NCBI RefSeq assembly: GCF_006539185.1
Contig: NZ_BJMN01000030.1
Location: 78,062-142,061, forward strand
Length of the DNA: 64,000 nt
From: Streptomyces gardneri
Lineage (GTDB): Bacteria > Actinomycetota > Actinomycetes > Streptomycetales > Streptomycetaceae
Direction of reading: 5' to 3'
Shown piece after piece: positions 42,632 to 52,074 of the stretch (its first letter is position 1; each line of letters opens with the position of its first letter). Made by a program: the position numbers and the translations under genes. The notes under the pieces are model-generated. The model made no database searches and was not told the origin of the DNA. It worked only from the letters and a program-made list of their open reading frames with translations.

Positions 42632-45625
42632 ATGCTGGTTGATCCCACGCAGCTGCTGGACGACTGCGAGCGGGCCTGGCGCGAGGCGGGGGAGCCCTCC
42701 ATCGGCGCAGCGGAGCCGGCCGCCGCCGTACGGACCGCGCTCGTCCTGGAGGCGCTGGTGGCGTACCGTCTGCTGGCGGACCACTCCGGCTTCGCACGTG
42801 ACACGGTCTTCGCACGCTGGCCCGCCTGCGCGATCTACACCGTGGCAATGGCCGACGGCCCGGGACTCCCGCGTCTGGTGGCCGAAGCACGCGCGCGCGT
42901 GCTCGCGGCGCGCCCCGACCTGGGGTCACACGGAGCCGCCCCGGAGAACCCCGGCGAGTGGAGCCGCGCCGCGCACGAGGCCGCCCGCTCGCTGGGCTGG
43001 ACATGGCGCGCCCCGGCCGCGGCGGCCGATTCGGTCGCCCCGTCCCGCAGCGTCGCCCCTCCCCCCGAGCTCCGTCTCGGCCCCGGCGCAGGCAGTGTGC
43101 GGCTGACCCTGCCCGGCGAGCCGGACGCGGGGGACTGGCAACTGTCCGCCGACGGTGAGGTGTTCACGGTCCGGCCGCCCTACTGGATACTGCCGGGCCC
43201 CGTGCGCCGCGTCGAGACGACGGATGCGACGGGGACCACCCATGTCTCGGCCGTCGTGGACCCGGACACCGCCCTCCTGGCCTTCGATGCCGACGGCCAC
43301 CGCATCCCCCCGGACGAGCCCCTTCCCGCCGCCGAGATCCACCTCCTGCACGCGGGCACCCTGCAGACCGAGGGCACCGACTCCGCCGTCGTGGAACTGC
43401 CCACTCCGTACGGCTGGAACGGCTGGACCTTGAGCAGGGTGTCGCTGACCGGGGTGACCCGGGTACGAACTTCCGCCGCGGTCCCGGGAAGCTGGCTGGA
43501 AGTCGCCGCCGGACGGCCGCTCGGCTGGGAGGGCGGGGCGACGCTGCCCTGGATCACAGGCGACGACGGAGCACCCGTGTGGCACCGTCCGCCCGCTCTC
43601 CGGCTCCCTCGTCGCGCCGGTGAGCCGGACGGGCGGCTCTGGCAGGCCGAAGTACGCCGCCGTGGCCACGGGGAGCCTCTCGCCCGTCACACCGGCGCCC
43701 CCGGGGCGCTCATCGACCCGTGGAGGGACGTACCCCGCCCGCTGTTGGGACCGTACGAGATCTTCGTCCACCGCGTCGGCTCCCGGCGCAGTCGTCGGCT
43801 GGCGGCCTTCCTCGCCGAGGGCATCACGGCCGAACCGACCGCCGAGTGGCGTCTGCTTGCCTCGCACGGGGGCCTGGTCCCTGCTCGGCTGACCCTCGGC
43901 GCCGGCGGAGCGGTCACCGCTTCCGCGCACTCCGTCGCGTTCTCTCCGTACGAGATCGCCAAGAGCGTTCTACTGGGCGACGGGATCCGTCGGTTCGCCG
44001 TCGAGGCATGCATCCCGCACTCCGAGGTCCGCCTCGAGCTCGGCGGCCAACCCCTGACCTGGTCCGTCCGGCCGCTCGACATCGACGCGACGGACCTGGC
44101 CGGGGAGAGCGCCCTGACCGTCCGCCTGCCCGAACAGGCGGTGGCGGTGACCCCCCAGCTGGCACTGGTCGTCGAGGGGACGACCCTGCACACCCTGCGT
44201 CCGGAACGCCGCACTCGCACGCGCAGAGGAGACCTGCGGTACTCACTGGCGGCCCTCGCCGACACCGTGCGCGACTGCGTGAAAGCCGAGATACGGCTGC
44301 TGGTCGCGGGGGAGAGCATCCATGTCGCGACCGTACGCACCCAGCCAATCGCGGAGGACGTCGTACCGGACGGCGGCGGACTGCTGCTGCGGGGCCTGCG
44401 CCACCCTGGCGCACTGACCGCCCGCCTGTACGCCGTCTTCGCCCCGTGGGAGCAGCCGTTGACGGCCACGGTCGACCAGAGCGGCCGTATCCCGCTGCCC
44501 TCGGCCTGGCGGTCGCTCGGTCCCCTGATCGTGCACCTGAACGCGAGCGCCCCCACACCCACCACTCCCGGATGGCCCCGCCTGGGCGATCGCGACACCC
44601 TCGTGCTGCGCCGGTCCCCGTGGACCTTCGCTGCCGGCCACGGAACCGGCGCCAGGGTCTCCGAGTACCTGGCCGGACACGGCGCGCTGCCGCGCGACAC
44701 CGACGCGATCCCCTACCAGTGGATCGTGGCCGCCCGCGGACGCGACCTGCAGGCGTGCGGAGCCAGAGAGACGGCACCGGCGGAATGCCGCAGCGCCCTC
44801 GCGAACGCCGGGCCCACCGCCCTCACGGGAGCGGCCGACAGCACACTGCGCTCCGGCGAACTCGCCTCCGTGCTCGCCGGCAGCGGTCTCGCCGCCCTGA
44901 GGATTCGAGAGGTGGCGAACTCTGCCACCGTACGTCACGTCTGGCGGCAGGCGCCCCTGTGTGCGCTGCTGCTCACGGCCCCGTTGCTGCCGTACCTCTC
45001 CGGTGACCTCGCCTATGACGTCGGCGAGTTGTACCCAGAGGAGGGAGAACTCCTCGACCAGGTGGGCCAGTTCCTGGGAAGCACCGCCATGGCCTTGCTG
45101 GCCGGGCACGCGGATCCGAGCGGCGCGGTCGGCCGGTTCGACGCCCAGACCCGTGCCCTCGACCAGCTCCCCGAACTCCAGCAGCAGGCCGTGTGGCGAA
45201 GTGCCCGTGTCGTCCCGCGGGGCCTGTTGGACCCCGATACCCGTGCCGACGCGGCCTGGCAGGCGTTCCGTGCCCGCAAGAACCTCCAGTACCACGCCAC
45301 GGGTGAGGAGTTCCGCGACGGCCTGGACGCCGTATCGATCTTCCTGGACGACGGACACCCCGACCTGGCCCAGACCCTCCGCGGACGGGACCCGGGCCAG
45401 TTGCACGGGCCGGGCGAAGCCTGGATGAGGGTCCCTCAACTGTCTCTGGGATGCGCGCTGATCGCGAGACTCGCCGCCGCCGGTGACGCCCGTGCCGCCG
45501 GTCTGGAACGGGGACTTCGCCACCTGTGGACGCCCATCGCGTCCCACGCACCGGATCTCACTGCCGTCGACATCGCCCTCGCGGAATGCCTGGTCACCGC
45601 GGAGGCCGTGCACAGCACCGGCTGA
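42632..45625 (+). CDS. Large unknown protein upstream of a DUF1998 helicase
   Basis: 997 residues from ATG 42632. Residues 1-130 are helical and Ala-rich. Residues 150-680 appear beta-rich, with repeated strands such as WQLSADGEVFTVRPPYW, VVELPTPYGWNGWTLS and TAEWRLLASHGGLVPARL, compatible with several beta-sandwich or Ig-like modules. The C-terminal third is helical (AVWRSARVVPRGLLDPD, QAFRARKNLQYHATGEEF). No Walker, nuclease, methyltransferase or membrane motif is visible. It precedes the DUF1998 helicase by 81 bp on the same strand, so the two are probably co-transcribed. I infer a helicase partner or recognition scaffold. The family is not one I recognise. Confidence 0.7.
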   Translation: MLVDPTQLLDDCERAWREAGEPSIGAAEPAAAVRTALVLEALVAYRLLADHSGFARDTVFARWPACAIYTVAMADGPGLPRLVAEARARVLAARPDLGSHGAAPENPGEWSRAAHEAARSLGWTWRAPAAAADSVAPSRSVAPPPELRLGPGAGSVRLTLPGEPDAGDWQLSADGEVFTVRPPYWILPGPVRRVETTDATGTTHVSAVVDPDTALLAFDADGHRIPPDEPLPAAEIHLLHAGTLQTEGTDSAVVELPTPYGWNGWTLSRVSLTGVTRVRTSAAVPGSWLEVAAGRPLGWEGGATLPWITGDDGAPVWHRPPALRLPRRAGEPDGRLWQAEVRRRGHGEPLARHTGAPGALIDPWRDVPRPLLGPYEIFVHRVGSRRSRRLAAFLAEGITAEPTAEWRLLASHGGLVPARLTLGAGGAVTASAHSVAFSPYEIAKSVLLGDGIRRFAVEACIPHSEVRLELGGQPLTWSVRPLDIDATDLAGESALTVRLPEQAVAVTPQLALVVEGTTLHTLRPERRTRTRRGDLRYSLAALADTVRDCVKAEIRLLVAGESIHVATVRTQPIAEDVVPDGGGLLLRGLRHPGALTARLYAVFAPWEQPLTATVDQSGRIPLPSAWRSLGPLIVHLNASAPTPTTPGWPRLGDRDTLVLRRSPWTFAAGHGTGARVSEYLAGHGALPRDTDAIPYQWIVAARGRDLQACGARETAPAECRSALANAGPTALTGAADSTLRSGELASVLAGSGLAALRIREVANSATVRHVWRQAPLCALLLTAPLLPYLSGDLAYDVGELYPEEGELLDQVGQFLGSTAMALLAGHADPSGAVGRFDAQTRALDQLPELQQQAVWRSARVVPRGLLDPDTRADAAWQAFRARKNLQYHATGEEFRDGLDAVSIFLDDGHPDLAQTLRGRDPGQLHGPGEAWMRVPQLSLGCALIARLAAAGDARAAGLERGLRHLWTPIASHAPDLTAVDIALAECLVTAEAVHSTG

Positions 45626-45706
45626 CCACCGGTTCCCGTCCAGCCCGTACCGCACCGGTACCGCCCCACCACTCGTCAGAAGCCGACCGTCACATCGGAG
45701 CCTCCC

Positions 45707-48700
45707 GTGCACAGCCTCGACCCGCTCGCCACCTCCACCATGATCAGCGACACCTACCGCCGCTACCTGCGTTCCCTGCTGCCCCTGCGCGAGCCCCGCC
45801 TGGCCGAGGCCCTCGCCCACGCCATCGACACCAGCCCGCTGCTCACCAAGGGGCCCTTGCTGGAGGCCACCCCCGCCTACGCGCCGGGCGCCACCCTGAA
45901 CGAGCTCGTCGCAGAGGGCGTACTCGACCCCGCGTTCCGGCAGCTGACCGGCCCCGCACTGCCCGCCGACCGTCCCCTGTACCGGCACCAGGAACAGGCG
46001 CTGCGCAAGGCCGTCGCCGGACGCAACCTCGTCGTGGCCACCGGCACCGGCTCCGGCAAGACCGAGAGCTTCCTCCTGCCCGTCCTCAACACCCTCGCCG
46101 CCGAACACGCCCGCGGCACTCTCGGCCCCGGTGTCCGCGCCCTGCTGCTCTACCCGATGAACGCCCTGGCCAACGACCAGATGAAGCGACTGCGCCGACT
46201 GCTCGCCGACACCCCCCACATCACCTTCGGCCGCTACACCGGCGACACCAAGGACGATCCGCAGCGCGCCGCCGACACCTTCGAGCAGCTCAACCCCGGC
46301 GAACCGCGCCTGCCCAACGAACTGCTCAGCCGACGCGAGATGCGCGCCACACCGCCCCACCTCCTGCTCACCAACTACGCCATGCTGGAGTACCTGCTGC
46401 TCCGCCCCCAGGACATGGACCTCTTCGAGGGAGAGCAGGCGGGTTCCTGGCGGTTCGTCGTCGTCGACGAGGCCCACGTCTACGACGGAGCGCGCGGCGC
46501 GGAACTCGCCATGTTGCTGCGCCGCTTGAAGGACCGTGTGGGGCAGGGGCGGGAGATCCAGGCCATCGCCACCAGTGCCACCGTCGGAGCGGACGAGAAC
46601 CCGGCCGCCGTCACCGCCTTCGCCCAGGCCCTCTTCGACGTCCCCTTCCGGTGGGACGCGAGCGACCCCGCCGCCCAGGACCTGGTCACCGCCACCCGGG
46701 TCGGGACACCCGACGGCCCGCACTGGGGACCGCTGCCGACCACCGAGTACCTGCGCCTGGCCACGACCGCCGACCCCGAACCGGAGATCGTGTCGGCCGC
46801 CCGCATGCACGGCCTGCCCGCCGACACGACCGCGGCCACCGCCCTCGCCGCCGAGGCCGGCACCGCCGCCCTGCGCCGGGCCATGGCCGACGGACCCCGG
46901 CCCGTGAACGAGATCGCCCGCGACGTCTTCCCCGGTGACCCCGTCGGACCCGCGGCGGTCACCGCGCTCATCCAACTCGCCAGCCAGGTGACCGACACCG
47001 ACGGCGCTCCCGTGCTCTCCGCCCGCTACCACCTCTTCGCCCGCGCCACGGAAGGCGCCTTCACCTGCCTCGACCCGGCAGGCCCCCACCTCGACCTGGC
47101 CCGCCACGAGACCTGCGCGCGCTGTGCCCGCCCGTCCTTCGAACTGGGCGCCTGCCGCCGCTGCGGTGCCGTACACCTGCACGGCACCTTCACCGGCAAG
47201 GGGGCACAAGCCCGCCTCGCACACCGCAAGTCCCCCGACAGCCCTCACACCTGGCTGCTCCTCGACGGGGACGGCTCGGACACCGGCGCCGACGAGGACG
47301 ACGAGACACTCGGCGACAGCGCCAAGGGCGGCCTCAAGGAACGCAGGCTGTGCACCCGCTGCGCGGCCGTGCACCCCGCGGCCACGGCATCCTGCGCCGC
47401 TCCCGGATGCGGTGGCACCGAACTGCGCCGCGTCCACCAGCTCGACACCCACGAGGGCACCCCGGCCGCATGCCTCGCATGCGGAGCTCGCGGTCACGGC
47501 ATGATCCGCCTCTTCGAGGCGGGCAACGAGGCTTCGGCCGCCGTCCTCAGCACCGCCCTCTACCAGGCACTGCCTCCGGCGACCGACGGCCCGGCCGCCG
47601 CACTGCCCGGACAGGGCCGCAAGCTGCTGTTCTTCAGCGACAGCCGACAGGCCGCCGCGTACTTCGCGCCCTACCTGGAGGACTCCTACACCCGCATCCA
47701 GCACCGGCGCCTGATCACCCAGGCCGTCCGGCAGGGCTGCCCCGGCCCCGACGAGCCCCTGCACATCGACGACCTCGTCGCCCACACCATCCGCGCCGCC
47801 GACCGCGCCGGAGTTTTTCGCCGCAACGACTCCCGCCAGGCCAAGCAGCGCGAAGTGGCCCTGTGGGTGATGCAGGAAGTGCTCAGCCTCGACGACCGCC
47901 AGTCACTCGAAGGCCTCGGCCTGCTCCGGATCGACATCGACCGCGAGCCCTTCTGGCAGCCGCCCGCCGCCCTCACCTCACTCGGCCTCGCGGACGACGA
48001 GGCATGGCTGCTGCTGCAGGAACTCCTGCGTACCCTGCGCAACCAGGGCGCGCTCACCATGCCCGAGGACGTCGACGCGGGCGACGAGGCGTTCGCCCCG
48101 CGCAAGGGGCCCATCTGGGTCCGCTCCCAGGGCTCCGAGGCCAAGCGCAGGGTGATCAGCTGGCTGCCCAGCGCCGCGAGCGCCTCGAACCGACGCGTCG
48201 ACTACCTCGTACGAGTACTCGATGCTCTCGGCCACCGGGGCGAACGACGGTCCACCGCCCTCGATGTCCTGAACCGCCTGTGGACCGACCTCACGACCGG
48301 TCACCTCGCCGACTGGCTACCGTCCGAGAACCAGCCCGGGATCGGTGTCGTCCGCCGACTCGACCACGCCTGGCTGCGGTTGCGGCCGGTGACGGCGGAC
48401 AGCGGTCCGCTGTACGCCTGCGACCGCTGCCGCCGCATCACCGCGGTGTCCGTACGCGGTGTGTGCCCGACGCTGCGCTGCACAGGACGCCTGGAGGACT
48501 TCAAGCCGTCGCCCGAGACGGACGAGCACCTGCGGCGCCTCTATCTGACCTTCGACCCCGTTCCACTGCGCGCCCAGGAGCACACCGCGCAGTGGACCGG
48601 GGAGAAGGCCGCCGAGATCCAGGGGGAGTTCGTCCGAGGGCAGGTCAACGCCCTTTCCTGCTCCACCACCTTCGAACTCGGCGTCGACGTCGGTGAACTC

Positions 48701-50401
48701 CAGGCCGTCGTCCTGCGCAACATGCCGCCCTCCACCGCCAACTACGTCCAGCGCGCCGGCCGCGCCGGCCGCCGCGCCGACTCGGCCGCGCTCGTCCTCA
48801 CCTACGCGCAGCGGCGGCCCCACGACCTCTCCCGGTTCGCGGAGCCCGAGCGGATGATCGCCGGGGAGGTACGGGCCCCGATCGTCCCCGTCGACAACGT
48901 CCGGATCGACCGCCGCCACGCCCACTCCATCGCGCTCGCCGCCTTCTTCCGTGCCATGAAGGACGAGCGGGGCCGGATTTGGCGCAAGGCGGGAGAGTTC
49001 TTCCTTCCCGACGACACCACCGGCGAGATCGCCGCCCACACGGTGCGCGACTGGCTGACCCCCGTCCCGGACAGCGTCATGGTCTCCCTGCGCCGGGTTC
49101 TCCCCGACCAGGTCCAGAAAGAGATCGGCATCGACTCCGGCGACTGGGTCGCCGAACTGGACCGGCTCCTGCGTGCCGCACAGCAGATCCTCGACCAGGA
49201 TGTCACCTCGTACAGCGAACGCCGCGAGCAGGCCGCGGCCGCCCGCAAGTACCGGCAGGCGGAGATGTACGAGAAGGTCATCCGCAACCTCACCCAACGC
49301 GAACTGCTCGGCGTCCTCGCCAACCGCAACGTGCTGCCCAAGTACGGCTTTCCCGTGGACACCGTCGAACTGCGCATTCCCCAGGAGGGCGGCGCCGTCT
49401 CGGGGCAACTCGAACTCACCCGTGACCTGAGCGCCGCCGTCTACGAGTACGCCCCGGGGGCCGAGATCGTGGCGGGCGGCCACCTGTGGGCGTCAGCCGG
49501 CGTCTACCGGCTGCCGGACCGCGAACTGGTCAGCCGCCACTACGCCGTGTGCGCGGCCTGCGGCCGCTACCGGGAAGCCACCGAACCCGTGGACCCCTTC
49601 TGCGCAGCCTGCGGCACGCAGTCCGCGGCCGCGCAACGCCGGTACGTCGAACCGGTCTACGGTTTCGTCGCCGCGCGCGGCCCGCAGCGCCGCCCGGGGC
49701 AGACGCCGCCACGACGGTCCTGGTACGGCGACGTCCACATGTCCACCGACACCGCCGACCTCCAGGAAGGCGCGACCGCCTTCGTCTCCGGCCACACCAC
49801 GCTCTGGTCGGCGGGCACCCGGGGAGAGATGGTGGTCGTCTCCGAGGGGCCGGCCGGCGCCGGGTACCAGATCTGCGACTGGTGCGGCTGGGGCCGTCCG
49901 CACGCACAGGCCGGGCCTCCGCGCGGCGGACACCCGCACCTACTGAAAGACACCCAGTGCACGGGCCCCCTCCGTGTCGTCTCTCTCGCACACCGATACC
50001 AGACCGACTTCCTCCAGATCCATCTGGACCCGCTCACAGCCTTGACCGCCACCGTGGCCCGTCTGCGCTCCGGCCTGTACGCACTGCTCGAAGGCGCCGC
50101 CGCGCACCTGGAGATCAGTCGCGACGACATCGACGGCACGGTTCACACCGGCACCGACGGCATGCCGTCCCTGCTGCTCTTCGACACCACTCCGGGGGGC
50201 GCGGGCAACGCCGTGTCCATGGGCGAGCGGCTCGAACCGGTTGTCTCTGCTGCGCTTGCCCGGGTGGCGGCCTGCGAGTGCGGCCCGGAGAGCAGCTGCT
50301 ACGCGTGCCTGCGGAACTTCCGCAACGAGCGCTTCCATGAGCTGCTGACCCGATATGAGGCCATGGCGCTCCTCAACGCCTTGACCGGAGATTCGACCTG
50401 A
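45707..50401 (+). CDS. DrmA/YprA-like helicase with C-terminal MZB/DUF1998 domain
   Basis: 1564 residues from GTG 45707 (CGGAG 6 nt upstream). Walker A VVATGTGSGKTES (Lys near 118), VVDEAHVYDGARGAELA near 254, ATSATVGAD, and YVQRAGRAGRRADSAA near 1010 define an SF2 helicase of the YprA/MrfA type. Several zinc-binding Cys clusters follow the first lobe (CARCARPSFELGACRRC near 470, then CTRCAAVHPAATASC). The MZB/DUF1998 end has TPGGAGNAV and CECGPESSCYACL (near 1524-1534). It is a distant relative of the helicase at 18738 but lacks the nuclease tail. Its partner is the unknown 997-residue protein. MrfA relatives act in DNA repair and DrmA/B in phage defence. Confidence 0.85.
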   Translation: MHSLDPLATSTMISDTYRRYLRSLLPLREPRLAEALAHAIDTSPLLTKGPLLEATPAYAPGATLNELVAEGVLDPAFRQLTGPALPADRPLYRHQEQALRKAVAGRNLVVATGTGSGKTESFLLPVLNTLAAEHARGTLGPGVRALLLYPMNALANDQMKRLRRLLADTPHITFGRYTGDTKDDPQRAADTFEQLNPGEPRLPNELLSRREMRATPPHLLLTNYAMLEYLLLRPQDMDLFEGEQAGSWRFVVVDEAHVYDGARGAELAMLLRRLKDRVGQGREIQAIATSATVGADENPAAVTAFAQALFDVPFRWDASDPAAQDLVTATRVGTPDGPHWGPLPTTEYLRLATTADPEPEIVSAARMHGLPADTTAATALAAEAGTAALRRAMADGPRPVNEIARDVFPGDPVGPAAVTALIQLASQVTDTDGAPVLSARYHLFARATEGAFTCLDPAGPHLDLARHETCARCARPSFELGACRRCGAVHLHGTFTGKGAQARLAHRKSPDSPHTWLLLDGDGSDTGADEDDETLGDSAKGGLKERRLCTRCAAVHPAATASCAAPGCGGTELRRVHQLDTHEGTPAACLACGARGHGMIRLFEAGNEASAAVLSTALYQALPPATDGPAAALPGQGRKLLFFSDSRQAAAYFAPYLEDSYTRIQHRRLITQAVRQGCPGPDEPLHIDDLVAHTIRAADRAGVFRRNDSRQAKQREVALWVMQEVLSLDDRQSLEGLGLLRIDIDREPFWQPPAALTSLGLADDEAWLLLQELLRTLRNQGALTMPEDVDAGDEAFAPRKGPIWVRSQGSEAKRRVISWLPSAASASNRRVDYLVRVLDALGHRGERRSTALDVLNRLWTDLTTGHLADWLPSENQPGIGVVRRLDHAWLRLRPVTADSGPLYACDRCRRITAVSVRGVCPTLRCTGRLEDFKPSPETDEHLRRLYLTFDPVPLRAQEHTAQWTGEKAAEIQGEFVRGQVNALSCSTTFELGVDVGELQAVVLRNMPPSTANYVQRAGRAGRRADSAALVLTYAQRRPHDLSRFAEPERMIAGEVRAPIVPVDNVRIDRRHAHSIALAAFFRAMKDERGRIWRKAGEFFLPDDTTGEIAAHTVRDWLTPVPDSVMVSLRRVLPDQVQKEIGIDSGDWVAELDRLLRAAQQILDQDVTSYSERREQAAAARKYRQAEMYEKVIRNLTQRELLGVLANRNVLPKYGFPVDTVELRIPQEGGAVSGQLELTRDLSAAVYEYAPGAEIVAGGHLWASAGVYRLPDRELVSRHYAVCAACGRYREATEPVDPFCAACGTQSAAAQRRYVEPVYGFVAARGPQRRPGQTPPRRSWYGDVHMSTDTADLQEGATAFVSGHTTLWSAGTRGEMVVVSEGPAGAGYQICDWCGWGRPHAQAGPPRGGHPHLLKDTQCTGPLRVVSLAHRYQTDFLQIHLDPLTALTATVARLRSGLYALLEGAAAHLEISRDDIDGTVHTGTDGMPSLLLFDTTPGGAGNAVSMGERLEPVVSAALARVAACECGPESSCYACLRNFRNERFHELLTRYEAMALLNALTGDST

Positions 50402-50469
50402 TCGGGACATACCGCTGGCTTCGGTGAACTTATGGTCCCGCTGGCCCAACACCAGGCATTCGCGAGTAA

Positions 50470-50703
50470 GAATTCCACGTGCTTCGGCACACCTACGCCT
50501 CGATCATGTTGGAAGCCGGAGAGTCCGTCGTGACACTGGCTCGGTGGCTCGGACACTCCTCGCCGGCGATCACCCTCGGTTACTATGCTCACTTCATGCC
50601 GGAAGCTGGCAGCAAGGGGCGTGGCACCATCGACGGTCTGCTTGGGGAGCGGGGAGTCTGGCCCGCCGGCCGAAACTCCCCAGATTCTCCCCAGCGCCGT
50701 TGA
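50470..50703 (+). pseudogene. Tyrosine integrase remnant (C-terminal catalytic part only)
   Basis: The frame resumes after a stop at 50467-50469 and reads EFHVLRHTYASIMLEAGE, then LARWLGHSSPAITLGYYAHF. The HxLRHTY box, the GHSS box and the catalytic Tyr region of phage-type integrases are present. The first catalytic Arg and the whole N-terminal arm- and core-binding domains are missing, so it is inactive. The tail ends SPDSPQRR. It sits 98 bp from attR, the usual place for an integrase, and supports an integrase-driven origin of the island. Confidence 0.88.
50675..50694 (+). repeat. Right copy of the 20-bp direct repeat
   Basis: Identical to 2883-2902. It encodes the SPDSPQ tail of the integrase remnant. 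Confidence 0.6.
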
Positions 50704-50782
50704 CCGGCGATTCCCGCCTCTTCGCCCCGGCGAAGTCGTCATCCGTGGATTATAAGGCTGAAGAGATGGGTGGCCTGGGAAA

Positions 50783-51628
50783 GTGTTGGAAGAGGTCGTA
50801 GCGACCCGCTATGTCACGCCCCTGCGTGAGGGCGGCTCGCTCCCCGGGATCGTCGAGGCCGACGATCTCGGCACGTACGTCATGAAGTTCACGGGCGCGG
50901 GCCAGGGTCGCAAGACCCTCGTCGCCGAGGTGGTCTGCGGACAGCTCGCGCGCAGGCTCGGGCTGCGCGTCCCCGAGCTCGTCTCCATCCAGCTCGACCC
51001 GGTGATCGGCCTCTCCGAGCCCGACCAGGAGGTCCAGGAGCTGCTCAAGGCGAGCGGCGGGCTCAACCTGGGCATGGACTTCCTCCCCGGTTCGCTGGGC
51101 TTCGACCCGCTCGCGTACGAGGTCGATCCGAAGGAGGCCGGCAAGGTCGTCTGGTTCGACGCCGTGATCAACAACGTCGACCGGTCCTGGCGGAACCCGA
51201 ACATGCTGGTGTGGCACGGCGACCTGTGGCTCATCGACCACGGCGCCACCATGATCTGGCACCACAACTGGCCGGGCGCGCAGGCCTCCGCCGCCAAGCC
51301 GTACGACGCCTCCGACCACGCGCTCGCGCCCTTCGGACCGGACGTCGCCGCCGCGGCCGCCGAACTCGCGCCGCTCGTCACCCGCGAGCTGCTCGAAGCG
51401 GTCGCCGCCGACGTACCCGACGAGTGGCTCGTCGACGAGCCCGGGTTCTCCCACACCGACGAGGTGCGCGCGGCCTACGTCGACGCGCTCCTGCCCCGCG
51501 CCGCCACCATCCACGAGCGGATCACGCTCGGCCCCCGTACCGAGAACCGGCCCCAGCAGCCGCCCGGCTGGCTGGCCGAGCGCCTCGCGCCCCGGACGCA
51601 CTCCACCGAGAAGGACAGCACCACGTGA
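50783..51628 (+). CDS. HipA-family kinase, frame restored by the island's right end
   Basis: 281 residues from GTG 50783. The first residues (MLEEVVATRYVTP) come from the island side and differ slightly from the original MLTEVTATRYVTP at 2639. The rest is chromosomal. The kinase-like signatures are WFDAVINNVDRSWRNPN (catalytic loop, Asp and Asn) and LIDHGATMI (metal-binding Asp) near residues 128-155. It is shorter than E. coli HipA (440 residues) and belongs to the stand-alone actinobacterial group that pairs with DUF3037. The stop overlaps the next start (GTGA). Its promoter is now supplied by the island end (50704-50782), so its expression may have changed. Confidence 0.85.
   Translation: MLEEVVATRYVTPLREGGSLPGIVEADDLGTYVMKFTGAGQGRKTLVAEVVCGQLARRLGLRVPELVSIQLDPVIGLSEPDQEVQELLKASGGLNLGMDFLPGSLGFDPLAYEVDPKEAGKVVWFDAVINNVDRSWRNPNMLVWHGDLWLIDHGATMIWHHNWPGAQASAAKPYDASDHALAPFGPDVAAAAAELAPLVTRELLEAVAADVPDEWLVDEPGFSHTDEVRAAYVDALLPRAATIHERITLGPRTENRPQQPPGWLAERLAPRTHSTEKDSTT
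50801..50889 (+). repeat. attR: right attachment-site copy (89 bp)
   Basis: Direct repeat of 2657-2745 with two silent-type differences (50812 T, 50822 C). The last 67 bases are identical. It lies within codons 7-36 of the kinase gene. Confidence 0.92.
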
Positions 51629-52008
51629 CCCAGCGCGATGTCTTCGAGTACGCGCTCCTGCGCGTGGTGCCGCGGGTCGAGCGCGGCGAGTGCTTCAACG
51701 CGGGCGTGGTCGTCTACTGCCGTGCCCGGTCCTACGTGGCCGCCCGCACCCACCTGGACGAGGCCAAGCTGGCGGTCCTCGACCCGACGGCGGACGTCAC
51801 GGGCGTCCGGGCCGCGCTGCGCGCCGTCGAGGGGGTCTGCCTCGGCGGCGACGACGCCGGACAGGCCGCGCGGGACGACGCGGGCCGGCGCTTCCGCTGG
51901 CTGATCGCGCCCCGCTCCACGGTCGTGCAGCCGGGTCCCGTGCACACGGGGCTCACCGCCGACCCGGAGGCCGAGGTGGAGCGCCTCCTCGATCTGCTGG
52001 TGCGCTGA
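51625..52008 (+). CDS. DUF3037 protein, partner of the HipA-like kinase
   Basis: 127 residues from GTG 51625, overlapping the kinase stop as GTGA. The N-terminal stretch FEYALLRVVPRVERGECFNAG matches the DUF3037 signature. The family is regularly encoded directly after this type of HipA-like kinase in actinobacteria. By analogy it may be an antitoxin- or substrate-like partner, but no function is established. Confidence 0.85.
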   Translation: MTQRDVFEYALLRVVPRVERGECFNAGVVVYCRARSYVAARTHLDEAKLAVLDPTADVTGVRAALRAVEGVCLGGDDAGQAARDDAGRRFRWLIAPRSTVVQPGPVHTGLTADPEAEVERLLDLLVR

Positions 52009-52074
52009 GCCCGTCGGCGGCGGCGTCCGTCGCCGTTCCGCCACGGGGCGTGACCTGGGGCACCCGGTGGGCCG

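Larger units (their letters stand above)
2746..50822. mobile_element. Integrated 48-kb genomic (defence) island in the 5' end of a HipA-like gene
   Basis: The element is bounded by the attL and attR copies described separately. The boundary genes match each other: the 5' end of a kinase gene on the left and the rest on the right. The content is almost entirely restriction, methylation, helicase, kinase and regulatory genes. A tyrosine integrase remnant lies directly inside the right end. No intact integrase, excisionase, transfer or replication gene is visible, so the element looks immobilised, or depends on functions supplied in trans. Its left kilobase contains decayed gene fragments, a sign of repeated turnover at the end. 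Confidence 0.9.

Noticed and set aside
44243..47785. 1180-codon minus-strand frame spanning the unknown protein and helicase
   Set aside because: It crosses two plus-strand genes and their spacer and has no domain.
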